Part shown: one piece after another, positions 6,671-14,460 of the stretch | Position numbering within the stretch: position 1 is the first letter of the stretch | Layout: each line of letters starts with the position of its first letter | NCBI GenBank assembly: GCA_010365205.1 | Contig: JAAFGU010000009.1 | Span: 1 to 19,242 of the forward strand | Direction of reading: 5' to 3' | Source of the DNA: Aromatoleum sp. | Lineage (GTDB): Bacteria > Pseudomonadota > Gammaproteobacteria > Burkholderiales > Casimicrobiaceae | Length of the DNA stretch: 19,242 bases | Translations under genes and position numbers: made by a program | The notes under the pieces: generated by a model | Databases searched by the model: none | What the model was told of the DNA's origin: nothing | The model's input: only the letters and a program-made list of their open reading frames with translations

Positions 6671-9600
6671 ATGTCCAGATTTTTCATCGAGCGGCCGATC
6701 TTTGCCGGCGTCATCTCCATATTGTTCGTCCTCGCGGGACTGATCGCCGCCAAGGTTCTGCCGATTGCGCAATACCCGGAAATCGCGCCGCCGACGGTGA
6801 CGATCACCGCGATTTATCCGGGGGCGAGCGCCGAGACGGTGGCCAGAACCGTCGCGGCGCCGATAGAGGAGCAACTCTCCGGCGTCGAGAATCTGATCTA
6901 TTTCAGCTCGAGCGCCGCGTCAAACGGGTCGCTGACGATCACGGCGACCTTCGAGGTCGGGTCCGACGTCAACAAGGCCGTCATCGACGTCAACAACCGG
7001 ATCGCCATCGCGTTGCCGCGGTTGCCCGACGACGTGCGCCGCAACGGCGTCGTCGCCCAGAAGCGCTCGACCGACATTCTGTTCGTCGTCGCGCTGACCT
7101 CCGACGATCCGCGCTACGACACGCTGTTTTTGTCCAACTACGCCACGGTCAACGTGCTGGACGACCTGAAGCGGGTGCCGGGCGTGGCCGACGCCTCGAT
7201 CTTCGGCGCGCGCGACTACTCGATGCGCATCTGGCTGCGTCCGGACAAGATGGCGCAACTCGGCGTGACGCCGGGTGATGTCGCCGCCGCGATTCGGGCG
7301 CAGAACAATCAGTACGCCGCCGGCAAGGTCGGTCAGGAACCGGCGCCGGATGGACAATCGCTGGTCTACACCGTCACCGCGCGCGGCCGGCTGATCGAGC
7401 CCGAGGAGTTCGGCAATATCGTGCTCCGCTCCAGCGGCCCGGCCGGAACCTTGCGCGTCAAGGACGTGGCGCGGCTGGAACTGGGCGCCCAGAGCTATGA
7501 CGCGTTCACTTCCCTCGATGGCAGGCCGACCATCGGCATCGCCGTGTTCCTGCAATCGGGTGCCAACGCGCTCGATGTGGCCAATGCGGCCCGCGCGACG
7601 ATGAACCAGTTGGTCGGCAGCTTTCCGGCAGGCGTCAGCTACCTGATCCCGTTCGACACCACCCGCTTCGTCGAGGAGTCGATACACGAAGTCGTGAAGA
7701 CGCTGATGATCGCCGCGGTATTGGTAATTCTCGTCGTGTTCCTGTTCCTGCAGAGTTGGCGCGCGACACTGATTCCGGTGATCGCCGTGCCCGTGTCGTT
7801 GATCGGCGCTTTCGCCGGCCTGTGGCTTTTCCATTTCTCGATCAATACGCTGACGCTGTTCGCGATCGTGCTGGCGACCGGCATCGTCGTCGACGACGCG
7901 ATCGTCGTGCTGGAGAATGTCGAACGGCTGATGGCCGAGCGCAAGCTGTCGCCCAAGGAAGCGGCGATCGAGTCGATGCGCGAGGTCACAGGCGCCATCA
8001 TCGCGATCGAGCTGGTGCTGGTCTCGGTGTTCATCCCGGTCGCGTTTCTCGGCGGGCTCGCCGGCAAGCTGTACCAGCAGTTCGCGGTGACCGTCGCAAC
8101 CGCGGTGGTCATTTCGGGCATCGTCGCGTTGACGCTGACACCGGCGCTCTGCGCGTTGCTGCTGAAGCCGCAACACGAGGAATCGCGCCTGTTCCGGCCG
8201 TTCAATCGCGCGTTCACCTGGCTGACCCACTCGTACCTGGGCGGCGTGAAGCTGTCTCTGCGCCGGGTCGCCGGCTCGCTGTTCGTGTTCGCGGTGGTGA
8301 TTGGCCTTGGCGCGTGGCTGATGAAAATCACGCCGGGCAGCTTTGTCCCGCCGGAGGACCAGGGATACATCTTCGGCTCGATCATCCTTCCCGACGCCGC
8401 TACGCTGGCGCGCACCGGTGAGGTCGGCATGAAGATGCAAAAAGCCGTCGCGCAGAATTCGGCGGTCGATCACGTGTTCGTCATCACCGGCTTCGATCTG
8501 ATCGGCGGCGGCAACAAGACCAACGCGGCGACAACCTTCATCACGTTGAAGCCATGGTCCGAGCGCGCGACGACCGCCGACGCACTGACCAGGTTCGTCT
8601 TCGCGAAGGGCGCCGAGATCCCCGAGGGCATGGTGCTGGCCTTCAATCCGCCGCCGATTCGCGGCCTCGGCACCGCCGGGGGTTTCGAAGTCTTTGTCCA
8701 GGATCGCGTCAGCGCCGATCCGAAGAAGTTGAACGACGTGCTGCAGAATTTCATCGGCGAGTTGAGAAAGCGGCCGGAGCTCGTCGGCATCAACACGTTC
8801 TTCCGTCCGACGGTGCCGCAGATCCTGGTCGAAGTGGATCGCGAGAAGGCGATTGCGCTGGGCGTGCCGGTGGCCGATGTGTTCGACGCGCTGCAAAGCA
8901 CGATGGGTGCGCTGTACGTGAACGATTTCAACAAATTCGGCCGCACCTATCGTGTGCAGGTTCAGGCCGAAACCGCGTACCGTGCGCGGCCCGAGGATCT
9001 CGGCAATGTCTATGTGCGTTCGACCACCACGCGCGAGATGTTGCCGCTGAAGAGCCTGCTGACGATCAACATGGTCGTCGGACCCGAGCAGATCGATCGC
9101 TACAACGCGTTCCTCGCAGCCAAGGTGATCGGTAACGGCGCGCCCGGGATCAGCTCCGGGCAGGCGATCGCGACGGTCGAGGAGGTCGCGGCGAAGGCGC
9201 TCCCCGCCGGCTACACGATCGCCTGGACCGGACAGGGGTTCCAGGAAAAGCGGATCGGATCGGCCTCGATCATCGCGTTCACGTTCGCATTGATCATGGC
9301 ATTCCTGATCCTGTCGGCAAACTACGAGCGGTGGTCGCTGCCGGTGGCCGTGCTGCTGTCGGTGCCGTTCGCGTTGCTGGGCGCGTTGCTCGCCGTTCTG
9401 TTTCGCGGCATGAACAACGACGTGTACTTTCAGATCGGTTTGCTCGTGCTCATCGGCCTCGCGGCGAAGAACGCCATCCTGATCGTGGAGTTCGCCGCGC
9501 AGGAGCTGGGCAAGGGGCTGTCGCCGAGCGAGGCCGCGCTGCAAGCCGCTCGGCTGCGCTTCCGGCCGATCGTCATGACCTCGCTCGCGTTCGTGTTCGG

Positions 9601-9802
9601 CGTTCTGCCGCTGGCCGTCGCCACCGGCGCCGGCGCCGCCGCGCGCCAGTCGATGGGTACGGGCGTGCTTGGCGGGATGCTGGTGGCAACGTTCGTCGCC
9701 ACCATTTTCGTCCCGCTGTTCTTCGTGCTGTTGACGCAGCGCCAAGCGAAGCGCGCGGCGAATCCCGCGCCCGCCGCGCATCCCGTCGAAGGGACGACAT
9801 GA
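6671..9802 (+). CDS. HAE1-type RND multidrug efflux pump (AcrB/MexB-like)
   Basis: A 1043-residue inner-membrane proton/drug antiporter of normal AcrB length. It opens MSRFFIERPIFAGVI, the standard first transmembrane helix, followed by FPEIAPP-like QYPEIAPPTV. The proton-relay residues are all present: D408-D409 in GIVVDDAIVVLENV, K933 in LIGLAAKNAILIVEF, and R963 and T970 in RLRFRPIVMTS (AcrB D407, D408, K940, R971, T978). The two large periplasmic loops and the internal duplication of the two halves are intact. Substrates are probably hydrophobic or amphiphilic drugs, solvents or bile-like compounds, but the spectrum cannot be read from sequence. It starts 10 nt after the adaptor stop and ends in an ATGA overlap with the channel gene, so the three are translationally coupled. 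Confidence 0.97.
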   Translation: MSRFFIERPIFAGVISILFVLAGLIAAKVLPIAQYPEIAPPTVTITAIYPGASAETVARTVAAPIEEQLSGVENLIYFSSSAASNGSLTITATFEVGSDVNKAVIDVNNRIAIALPRLPDDVRRNGVVAQKRSTDILFVVALTSDDPRYDTLFLSNYATVNVLDDLKRVPGVADASIFGARDYSMRIWLRPDKMAQLGVTPGDVAAAIRAQNNQYAAGKVGQEPAPDGQSLVYTVTARGRLIEPEEFGNIVLRSSGPAGTLRVKDVARLELGAQSYDAFTSLDGRPTIGIAVFLQSGANALDVANAARATMNQLVGSFPAGVSYLIPFDTTRFVEESIHEVVKTLMIAAVLVILVVFLFLQSWRATLIPVIAVPVSLIGAFAGLWLFHFSINTLTLFAIVLATGIVVDDAIVVLENVERLMAERKLSPKEAAIESMREVTGAIIAIELVLVSVFIPVAFLGGLAGKLYQQFAVTVATAVVISGIVALTLTPALCALLLKPQHEESRLFRPFNRAFTWLTHSYLGGVKLSLRRVAGSLFVFAVVIGLGAWLMKITPGSFVPPEDQGYIFGSIILPDAATLARTGEVGMKMQKAVAQNSAVDHVFVITGFDLIGGGNKTNAATTFITLKPWSERATTADALTRFVFAKGAEIPEGMVLAFNPPPIRGLGTAGGFEVFVQDRVSADPKKLNDVLQNFIGELRKRPELVGINTFFRPTVPQILVEVDREKAIALGVPVADVFDALQSTMGALYVNDFNKFGRTYRVQVQAETAYRARPEDLGNVYVRSTTTREMLPLKSLLTINMVVGPEQIDRYNAFLAAKVIGNGAPGISSGQAIATVEEVAAKALPAGYTIAWTGQGFQEKRIGSASIIAFTFALIMAFLILSANYERWSLPVAVLLSVPFALLGALLAVLFRGMNNDVYFQIGLLVLIGLAAKNAILIVEFAAQELGKGLSPSEAALQAARLRFRPIVMTSLAFVFGVLPLAVATGAGAAARQSMGTGVLGGMLVATFVATIFVPLFFVLLTQRQAKRAANPAPAAHPVEGTT

Positions 9803-11217
9803 CCGCGCGAGCGCTCGCCGGGCTGGCTTTGTCGCTGTGGCTGACCGGGTGCATGGTCGGCCCAGACTATCGGCGCCCTGCCGCCTCGCTGCCGCCGGCG
9901 TACCCCGGTGCGACAGCCGACGCAACGCCCGCCAGTGCGATCCAGCACGGCTGGTGGACGCTGTTCAACGATCCGCTGCTGAATGAACTGGTCGGCGCGG
10001 CGCTTGCCAACAATTCCGACGTGCGGAGGGCAGTCGCGCGAATCGAGGAAACCGACGCCAACCTGCGCGCCGTCGACGCTGCGTTCCTGCCGGAAGTCGA
10101 TTTCGGCGCGACCGCCAATCGCTCCGCCTACAGCGGGACCGTGGCGCTGACACCGCCGTCGTCGGTACCGAGCGTGCGCAACGATCTGCGATTCGCTCTG
10201 TCATCTTCGTTCGAAATCGATTTCTGGGGCAAACTGCGGCGCAGTGTCGAAGTGGCGCGCGCACAGACGCTGGCATCACGCTACGCACGGGACGTCGTGA
10301 TGCTGTCGCTCGCCGGGCTGACGACGCAAACGTATTTCGCGCTGCGCTCGCTCGACGCACAGATCTCCACCACGCGGACGACGCTGGCGACGCGCGACGA
10401 CGGATTGAATCTCGTGCGCCGCCGCGCCGATGCGGGGTACGCCTCCGATCTCGATCTGCGCCAGGCCGAAGGCGCACGCAGCGATGCGGCAGCGCAGCTG
10501 AGCGAATTGACGCGGCAACGCGCGATCGCGTTGCATCAACTGGGCACGCTGACCGGCCGTCTCGATCTGGCGGTAGCGCCCGGCGATCTCGCGCAGTTGC
10601 CGCTGCCGGCGCTACCGCCCGCCGGACTGCCCTCGGCACTGTTGGAACGCCGCCCCGACCTGCGCCAGGCGGAGCAGGACCTCATCGCCGCCAACGCGCG
10701 CGTTGGGATCGCAATGGCGGTCCGCTTGCCCTCGATTTCGTTGACCGGCAACTATGGCGGCGAGTCTCGCGCGCTGGGCTTGTTGCTCGATGGCCCCTCC
10801 CGGATCTGGTCGATCGGCGCCGGGCTCACGGTGCCTGTTTTCGACGCAGGCAAGCTGGCGGCATTGGCCGATGCCGAGCGAGCGCGCTACAAGCAGACGG
10901 TCGCCACTTACGAGCAGACGACGCAGACGGCGTTTCGCGAAGTCGCCGACGCCCTGACCAACGTCCGGCAGATCGCGGCGACCGAAACCGAATTGCAGGC
11001 AAGCGTCACGTCCGCGCGGGAGGCGCTGCGACTCGCGACGCGGCGCTACGACGCGGGCTATAGCAGCTTTCTCGAGGTCCTCGACGCGCAGCGCACGGCC
11101 AACCTGAGCCAGCTCGCGCTGATCCGCAATCGCCAGGCATTGCTATCCTCGGATGTCGATTTGATGAAGGCACTGGGCGGAGGCTGGGATGCGGCCGAGA
11201 CGACGGCCGCAAAGTAG
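9799..11217 (+). CDS. NodT-family outer-membrane efflux lipoprotein (OprM/TolC type)
   Basis: A 472-residue outer-membrane channel that completes the tripartite pump. The start ATG overlaps the pump stop (ATGA at 9799-9802), with GAAGGGA as ribosome site just upstream. The signal ends in lipobox LTGC (Cys18), followed by the typical MVGPDYRRP of NodT/OprM lipoproteins. WWTLFNDPLLNELV (52-65) and SFEIDFWGKLRRSVE (137-151) are conserved family segments. Two OEP repeats (PF02321) follow. The middle ERRPDLRQAE and the last-helix YDAGYSSFLEVLDAQRT are also characteristic. It is third in the operon and ends just before the islet. A hairpin without a T-run lies 34 nt downstream (11251-11273). Confidence 0.95.
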   Translation: MTARALAGLALSLWLTGCMVGPDYRRPAASLPPAYPGATADATPASAIQHGWWTLFNDPLLNELVGAALANNSDVRRAVARIEETDANLRAVDAAFLPEVDFGATANRSAYSGTVALTPPSSVPSVRNDLRFALSSSFEIDFWGKLRRSVEVARAQTLASRYARDVVMLSLAGLTTQTYFALRSLDAQISTTRTTLATRDDGLNLVRRRADAGYASDLDLRQAEGARSDAAAQLSELTRQRAIALHQLGTLTGRLDLAVAPGDLAQLPLPALPPAGLPSALLERRPDLRQAEQDLIAANARVGIAMAVRLPSISLTGNYGGESRALGLLLDGPSRIWSIGAGLTVPVFDAGKLAALADAERARYKQTVATYEQTTQTAFREVADALTNVRQIAATETELQASVTSAREALRLATRRYDAGYSSFLEVLDAQRTANLSQLALIRNRQALLSSDVDLMKALGGGWDAAETTAAK

Positions 11218-11250
11218 AAGACCCGACAAGCGCGCTGTAGCAGAAAGAGC

Positions 11251-11273
11251 AACGGCCCCGCGAAGAGGCCGTT
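11251..11273 (+). terminator. Weak hairpin downstream of the efflux operon
   Basis: AACGGCC (11251-11257) and GGCCGTT (11267-11273) form a perfect 7-bp stem with a 9-nt loop, 34 nt past the last efflux gene. No T-run follows (CACTGTG), so it is at best a weak or Rho-assisted terminator. Confidence 0.3.
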
Positions 11274-11280
11274 CACTGTG

Positions 11281-11360
11281 CGGCCAACTCGTATCAAACG
11301 CTGATCGCAAAGAAAAACGCCGTACCCCGCGAGGAGTATGGCGTCATGGCGCTGGTGGCG
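11281..11360 (-). repeat. Far copy of ssrA 3'-flank direct repeat (candidate attachment-site remnant)
   Basis: These 80 nt match 14461-14540 without gaps apart from 11 mismatches (about 86 percent identity), at an exact offset of 3180 nt. The block includes a degraded copy of the ssrA terminator hairpin (11317-11328 with 11333-11344, one mismatch and one G-T pair), its minus-strand T-run, and a trace of the ssrA 3' end (TGGTGG). The next 40 nt still resemble the T-arm region only loosely (CTCGCG..CCG..GCGC). This is the expected far attachment site of an element inserted at the 3' end of ssrA. A simple segmental duplication is the alternative. Confidence 0.7.
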
Positions 11361-11518
11361 GCGCCCACCGAGGATCACCTCGCGCCCGGGTAGCGCAGCA
11401 ATTCGACCGACGCGTAAGACGCATCCCGACGAGAGGAGCGATGCGGCGCGTTGGATCGGACATAATGGGCAAAGGCAACGCCTTGGCCAAAAAATCAAAG
11501 GGCACGGGGGTGAATTCG

Positions 11519-11867
11519 ATGCAAGCCGTCACGCTTGTCGATGCGTTGAAGCGCATCCTCAAGGGGAAGGGCACGACCTACGCCGGCGTCGCACAAGGAT
11601 TGGGACTGAGCGAAGCAAGCGTGAAGCGGATGTTCTCGCGTCGCGACTTCACGCTGCAGAGGTTGGAAGAGGTCTGCCGTCAGGCGGGCGTCGATTTCGC
11701 AGACCTCGCGCGCGGTGACCCGGGAACGTGCGGGCATCGCCCACCTCACCGTGAATCAGGAGGAGGAAATCGTATCCAATCCGACGCTGCTGCTCGTCGC
11801 GCTCTGTGCAGTCGGCGACTGGACCGCCGAGCAGATCATGGAGACGTACAACCTTACCGCGACGGAG
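11519..11867 (+). pseudogene. Frameshifted HTH (Cro/C1-type) transcriptional regulator remnant
   Basis: The N-terminal part, from ATG 11519, reads MQAVTLVDALKRILKGKGTT and then a clear HTH (GVAQGLGLSEASVKRMFSRR). This is the opening of a family of proteobacterial HTH regulators that normally run well over 200 residues. The continuation, ERAGIAHLTVNQEEEIVSNP and then LLLVALCAVGDWTAEQIMETY, is typical of the same family but lies in another frame, joining near 11715. After about 11867 the similarity breaks down again, and the C-terminal part is missing or scrambled in all frames. An upstream in-frame ATG at 11465 is possible. The gene is therefore broken by at least one frameshift and truncated. 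It is the first gene inside the islet, and its decay supports an old insertion. Confidence 0.7.
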
Positions 11868-12053
11868 GACCGCGGTGCTTTGCCGAAAACGCGTCGCCTC
11901 AACCATTGCCACATGGCCGATCCGCGAGAACAATCGCCAGAGACAAAGCCCGTATCACAAAGCGCCTATCGGCGCGATCCGACCGAGCCACGCCCCCCCC
12001 CGCGACGTGAGACCAAGTGTTCCGATTCCGCACAATCTGAACGGGAGTGGGAG

Positions 12054-12449
12054 ATGCATCCATATCGAATGTTCGTGACCGCTACGATCGCAACAGCTTT
12101 GCTCACCGCTTGCGCGTTTGATCTGGTGCATGTCGCCCAAACACCTGCTCCGTTTCATGCTTCTGAACCGACTCGCCGTGCATTCGTCCTTGCACAAGAG
12201 GTATCGCTGACTCTGCCGTTTGGCTATCGTCGTGCTCTGAAGCGGGGATCGCTATGGAGTTATGTCGGAACGATTGATGCTGGCGACGTCTTCGCGTCCA
12301 AGGACCAAGTGCTGACGGTCGAAGCGTCCAACGTCCACGAAGCGTACATCGTCGTAAATGGCGACAATCTCGTTGGTTTCTGTCTGCCTGTAGAGCGTAC
12401 GTACTCGCCAGCCACGCAGCGGGTCAGTCTTCCGCGTAATGCACCATAG
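12054..12449 (+). CDS. Small putative lipoprotein, function unknown
   Basis: A 131-residue protein. The start at 12054 has a GGGAGTGGGAG ribosome site directly upstream. A short signal peptide ends in lipobox LLTAC with Cys20, so it should be a lipid-anchored envelope protein. The mature part has alternating hydrophobic residues suggesting a small beta-rich domain: LWSYVGTIDAGDVFASKDQ, then VEASNVHEAYIVVNGDNLVG and FCLPVERTYSP. It resembles uncharacterised Burkholderiales lipoproteins that I cannot name. Base composition looks more AT-rich than the efflux genes. It lies 49 nt ahead of the DUF2846-like lipoprotein gene on the same strand and may share its transcript. Confidence 0.72.
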   Translation: MHPYRMFVTATIATALLTACAFDLVHVAQTPAPFHASEPTRRAFVLAQEVSLTLPFGYRRALKRGSLWSYVGTIDAGDVFASKDQVLTVEASNVHEAYIVVNGDNLVGFCLPVERTYSPATQRVSLPRNAP

Positions 12450-12498
12450 CGGCTCGACCGCATACGAGGCGGTTCCGAAAAACCAAGAGGGGAGCTCC

Positions 12499-12936
12499 AT
12501 GAGTCCTCTCACAAGAATCCTGTCGATGTTCGTGTTGGTCCTGGTCGTAGGTGGTTGCGCAACTTCTGGTCCGAAGTTTTCCGAAGCGGGCGCTCGATCC
12601 GTGACAATTCCGAATGCGGAGACCGCGCGCATATATCTCTATCGTACGGTGCTCCTCGGCGCAGCGGTTCAACCAGAGGTCAAGGTAAATGGCGTTGTTG
12701 TTGGGCGAGCGGTGCCAAGGGGGTATTTCTTCGTCGACCAACCCCCTGGTGCTTGCGAGATTACGACCACGACCGAGGTTGAAAGAAAGCTATCGCTAAC
12801 GCTCGAAAAAGGAGAGGTCCGATACGTCAAACTGAGCATCGGTCTCGGCTTCTTCGTTGGCCATGTATACCCAGAGCTGATCGACAGTGAGATTGCGCTA
12901 AGGGAAATCCAAAACCTTCGGTTCACTGGCAATTAG
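12499..12936 (+). CDS. DUF2846-like lipoprotein
   Basis: A 145-residue lipoprotein. The ATG at 12499 is chosen for the strong GAGGGGAG site at 12487-12494 and because the signal peptide then ends in lipobox VVGGC with Cys20. The mature domain has the DUF2846 (PF11008) pattern: ARIYLYRTVLLGAAVQPEVK, VNGVVVGRAVPRGYFFVD, PPGACEI, then a LTLEKGEVRYVKL strand. The family is a small beta-sandwich of unknown function found in many proteobacterial envelopes. It is the second of two lipoprotein genes in the islet. A weak 5-bp hairpin (12952-12966) follows, without a T-run. Confidence 0.85.
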   Translation: MSPLTRILSMFVLVLVVGGCATSGPKFSEAGARSVTIPNAETARIYLYRTVLLGAAVQPEVKVNGVVVGRAVPRGYFFVDQPPGACEITTTTEVERKLSLTLEKGEVRYVKLSIGLGFFVGHVYPELIDSEIALREIQNLRFTGN

Positions 12937-13218
12937 CACACGGCGGCGCTTCCCGCTGAGCGCGGGTCGCCCGGCACCAAGGACGCCGCTAAATTGCGCG
13001 TGATCTTGCTGAAACGGCGTAGCGAACATGTTATTCGAGGAACACGGTTCTGAGTGCACCGAGTCGTCAACATCCTGCCCTCGCAGTGTCGTTCAAAGGA
13101 ACTCGACCGCGCGACCCGACGCATCGAATTGCGGACAGCGCCGATCGCCGGTGCTTGACGTCGACGCCCGCCGACCATTTTCAAATCGGCGCCTGGTGCC
13201 GGACCCGTTTCGGCGACA
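12937..13218. other. Intergenic region between converging islet genes
   Basis: This lies between the DUF2846-like gene (plus) and the nucleotidyltransferase gene (minus). Open frames cross it on both strands (for example minus 12933-13298), but none has a recognisable domain or a ribosome site. I see no intact insertion sequence, terminal repeats or RNA gene. It may be decayed mobile-element sequence, though I cannot show that. Confidence 0.4.
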
Positions 13219-13773
13219 CTATCGACGTGACTTTGGCGCGGCGAATCGCTTGCGGTCGCTCGCAATCGCGCCCGCAGCGCGGTCGCGTTCGGCAACATCC
13301 ATGAAGTGAGTCTCGCGAAATCTGCTTTCGATGACGGGAACGGAAAGCAGGCCGGCCTTCAATCCAGCCTGAATCCACTCGCGGTCCCTCGGCTCGCCCC
13401 TCGCATACTTCGACACCGCTGCATCATTCGGGTCAAGGAAGAACACGACGATGCCATTCGCCAGCGGAACCCGGATGAGACGATGCTGCCAATTCTGCGG
13501 CAACGTCGGGACATCGGGCGAGATCGGGTCCAGATAGAACCCGTGCGTTGCTTCGAAAGCGCTGCCCTCGCCCAATGCTTTGCTCAATTCGAAGACCCGC
13601 TCCGGGTCCTGCCGCGTAAAACAGTCGACGTCGATCGATATCAGCATCCGGGCCGGAACCGCGCTTCCCTGGACCACGCCCAATATCGAAAGACTCCCGA
13701 GCACGACAAACTCAGTGTGATTCGTAAGCTTGCTCGCCTGGTCGAACAGTTCCTGAAGATTGGTCAGTTCCAT
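13219..13773 (-). CDS. DUF6036-like nucleotidyltransferase, probable toxin/effector partner of HTH protein
   Basis: A 184-residue cytoplasmic protein (start ATG 13773). It has the minimal nucleotidyltransferase pattern: a short helix, then FVVLGSLSILG with G26-S27, and ISIDVDCF giving the D48-x-D50 metal pair. The C-terminal part reads FFLDPNDAAVSKYARGEPRD, then REWIQAGLKAGLL, the D..D..SK..R...RD signature of DUF6036-type nucleotidyltransferases (D114, D117, K122, D130). Such proteins occur with small HTH partners in toxin-antitoxin or phage-defence loci related to AbiE. Here the gene overlaps the upstream HTH gene by 10 nt, so they are translationally coupled. Toxicity and the target (possibly tRNA, by analogy with AbiEii/MenT) are inference. 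A longer start at 13815 would run deep into the HTH gene and is unlikely. Confidence 0.78.
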   Translation of the reverse strand: MELTNLQELFDQASKLTNHTEFVVLGSLSILGVVQGSAVPARMLISIDVDCFTRQDPERVFELSKALGEGSAFEATHGFYLDPISPDVPTLPQNWQHRLIRVPLANGIVVFFLDPNDAAVSKYARGEPRDREWIQAGLKAGLLSVPVIESRFRETHFMDVAERDRAAGAIASDRKRFAAPKSRR

Positions 13774-14276
13774 GCCCAGGACCAAGGCGAATTCTGGAAC
13801 AGCGCGTCTTCCCACTCACCGAGCAACGCCATTTCCTTCGCCAGCGTCCGGGGCGGAAGCGCCAGCAACTGCGACCACCGTTCAATGTAGTAGGGACTGC
13901 AGCTACCCTTGTTCCGCCAAAGCTCGACTCTTTCGCGCGCTTTGGCAATCATCGCGACCGCAGCCCGCTCGTCATGCGCAAGTTCGATCGCCAGCCGAAA
14001 ATGCCGGGTGCGCTGGACTTCCCGTTTCCAGTGCTGCTCCAGACGGGCGTGCTTGCGCGCGTGGTCCGGCGCGGCGCGGTCGACCATTCTGGGGCTCAGT
14101 TCCAAGACGGCGAAGAGGCGGTCCAGCACGTCCGTTTGCACTGCCCGTGCGTTTCCCTGCTCGAGGCGCGAAAGAACCGTGCGCGACACGTTCGCGGCGC
14201 GCGCAAGATCGGCCTGCTTCAGGCGCTTCAGAGTTCGTTGTTCCTTGACCAGGGTGCCAAAGTCCTCGGCGAGCAT
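13764..14276 (-). CDS. XRE-family HTH protein, probable antitoxin/regulator of the nucleotidyltransferase
   Basis: A 170-residue protein. Residues about 7-60 are a Cro/C1-type HTH (LKQADLARAANVSRTVLSRL, then a second helix pair ending FAVLELSPRM). Residues about 75-165 form a helical C-terminal domain with IAKARERVELWR and a final LLGEWEDALFQNSPW. The RxxSPF/W-like ending is typical of HTH proteins paired with nucleotidyltransferase-type genes. ATG 14276 has GGAG 9-12 nt upstream, and a strong promoter precedes it at 14321-14349. Gene order (HTH first, then nucleotidyltransferase with a 10-nt overlap) matches many autoregulated toxin-antitoxin operons. Antitoxin function is inferred from context only. 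Confidence 0.8.
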   Translation of the reverse strand: MLAEDFGTLVKEQRTLKRLKQADLARAANVSRTVLSRLEQGNARAVQTDVLDRLFAVLELSPRMVDRAAPDHARKHARLEQHWKREVQRTRHFRLAIELAHDERAAVAMIAKARERVELWRNKGSCSPYYIERWSQLLALPPRTLAKEMALLGEWEDALFQNSPWSWAWN

Positions 14277-14320
14277 CTGGCTTCTCCGCAGTAAGAGATA
14301 TGTTTTTACGTACCGTGTTC

Positions 14321-14349
14321 ATTATAACGCACTCGTCGGACCCATACAA
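14321..14349 (-). promoter_or_regulatory. Promoter of the HTH/nucleotidyltransferase operon
   Basis: On the minus strand a perfect -10 TATAAT (14321-14326) lies 17 nt after TTGTAT (14344-14349, 3 of 6 to -35). The start codon is about 45 nt downstream of the -10. The surrounding AT-rich leader (14285-14326) contains TACGTA and could hold an operator for the HTH protein, but I see no clear long palindrome. Confidence 0.5.
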
Positions 14350-14401
14350 GGCAGCGGACAATCGCCATCGAGAGCGTGCCAGCGGGGTGCCCTCACAATG
14401 C

Positions 14402-14450
14402 TGTGGCATAGATGTGGCAGAACCCAGACCAAAACAGACCAAGTCAGACA
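14402..14450. repeat. Short helically phased direct repeats beside the ssrA 3' flank
   Basis: TGTGGCA occurs at 14402-14408 and 14413-14419 (11-bp spacing). It is followed by CAGACC at 14425-14430 and 14435-14440 and CAGACA at 14445-14450 (10-bp spacing). Spacing of one helical turn is typical of protein-binding iterons such as integrase arm-type sites or recombination directionality factor sites. They lie between the HTH promoter and the ssrA terminator copy at the expected island end. The repeats are seen; the role is inference. Confidence 0.45.
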
Positions 14451-14460
14451 GACTCGTTTG

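Noticed and set aside
6920..9925. A 1001-codon open frame antisense to the RND pump
   Set aside because: It lies wholly over a clearly real pump gene. Its translation is composed of Arg, Asp, His and Gln runs with no recognisable domain.
12933..13298. Possible minus-strand gene between the DUF2846-like and nucleotidyltransferase genes
   Set aside because: It overlaps the end of the nucleotidyltransferase gene in another frame, has no ribosome site, and shows no recognisable family.
14402..14450. CRISPR-like array
   Set aside because: The repeats are only 6-7 nt at 10-11 bp spacing, with no spacers of CRISPR length and no cas genes in the window.
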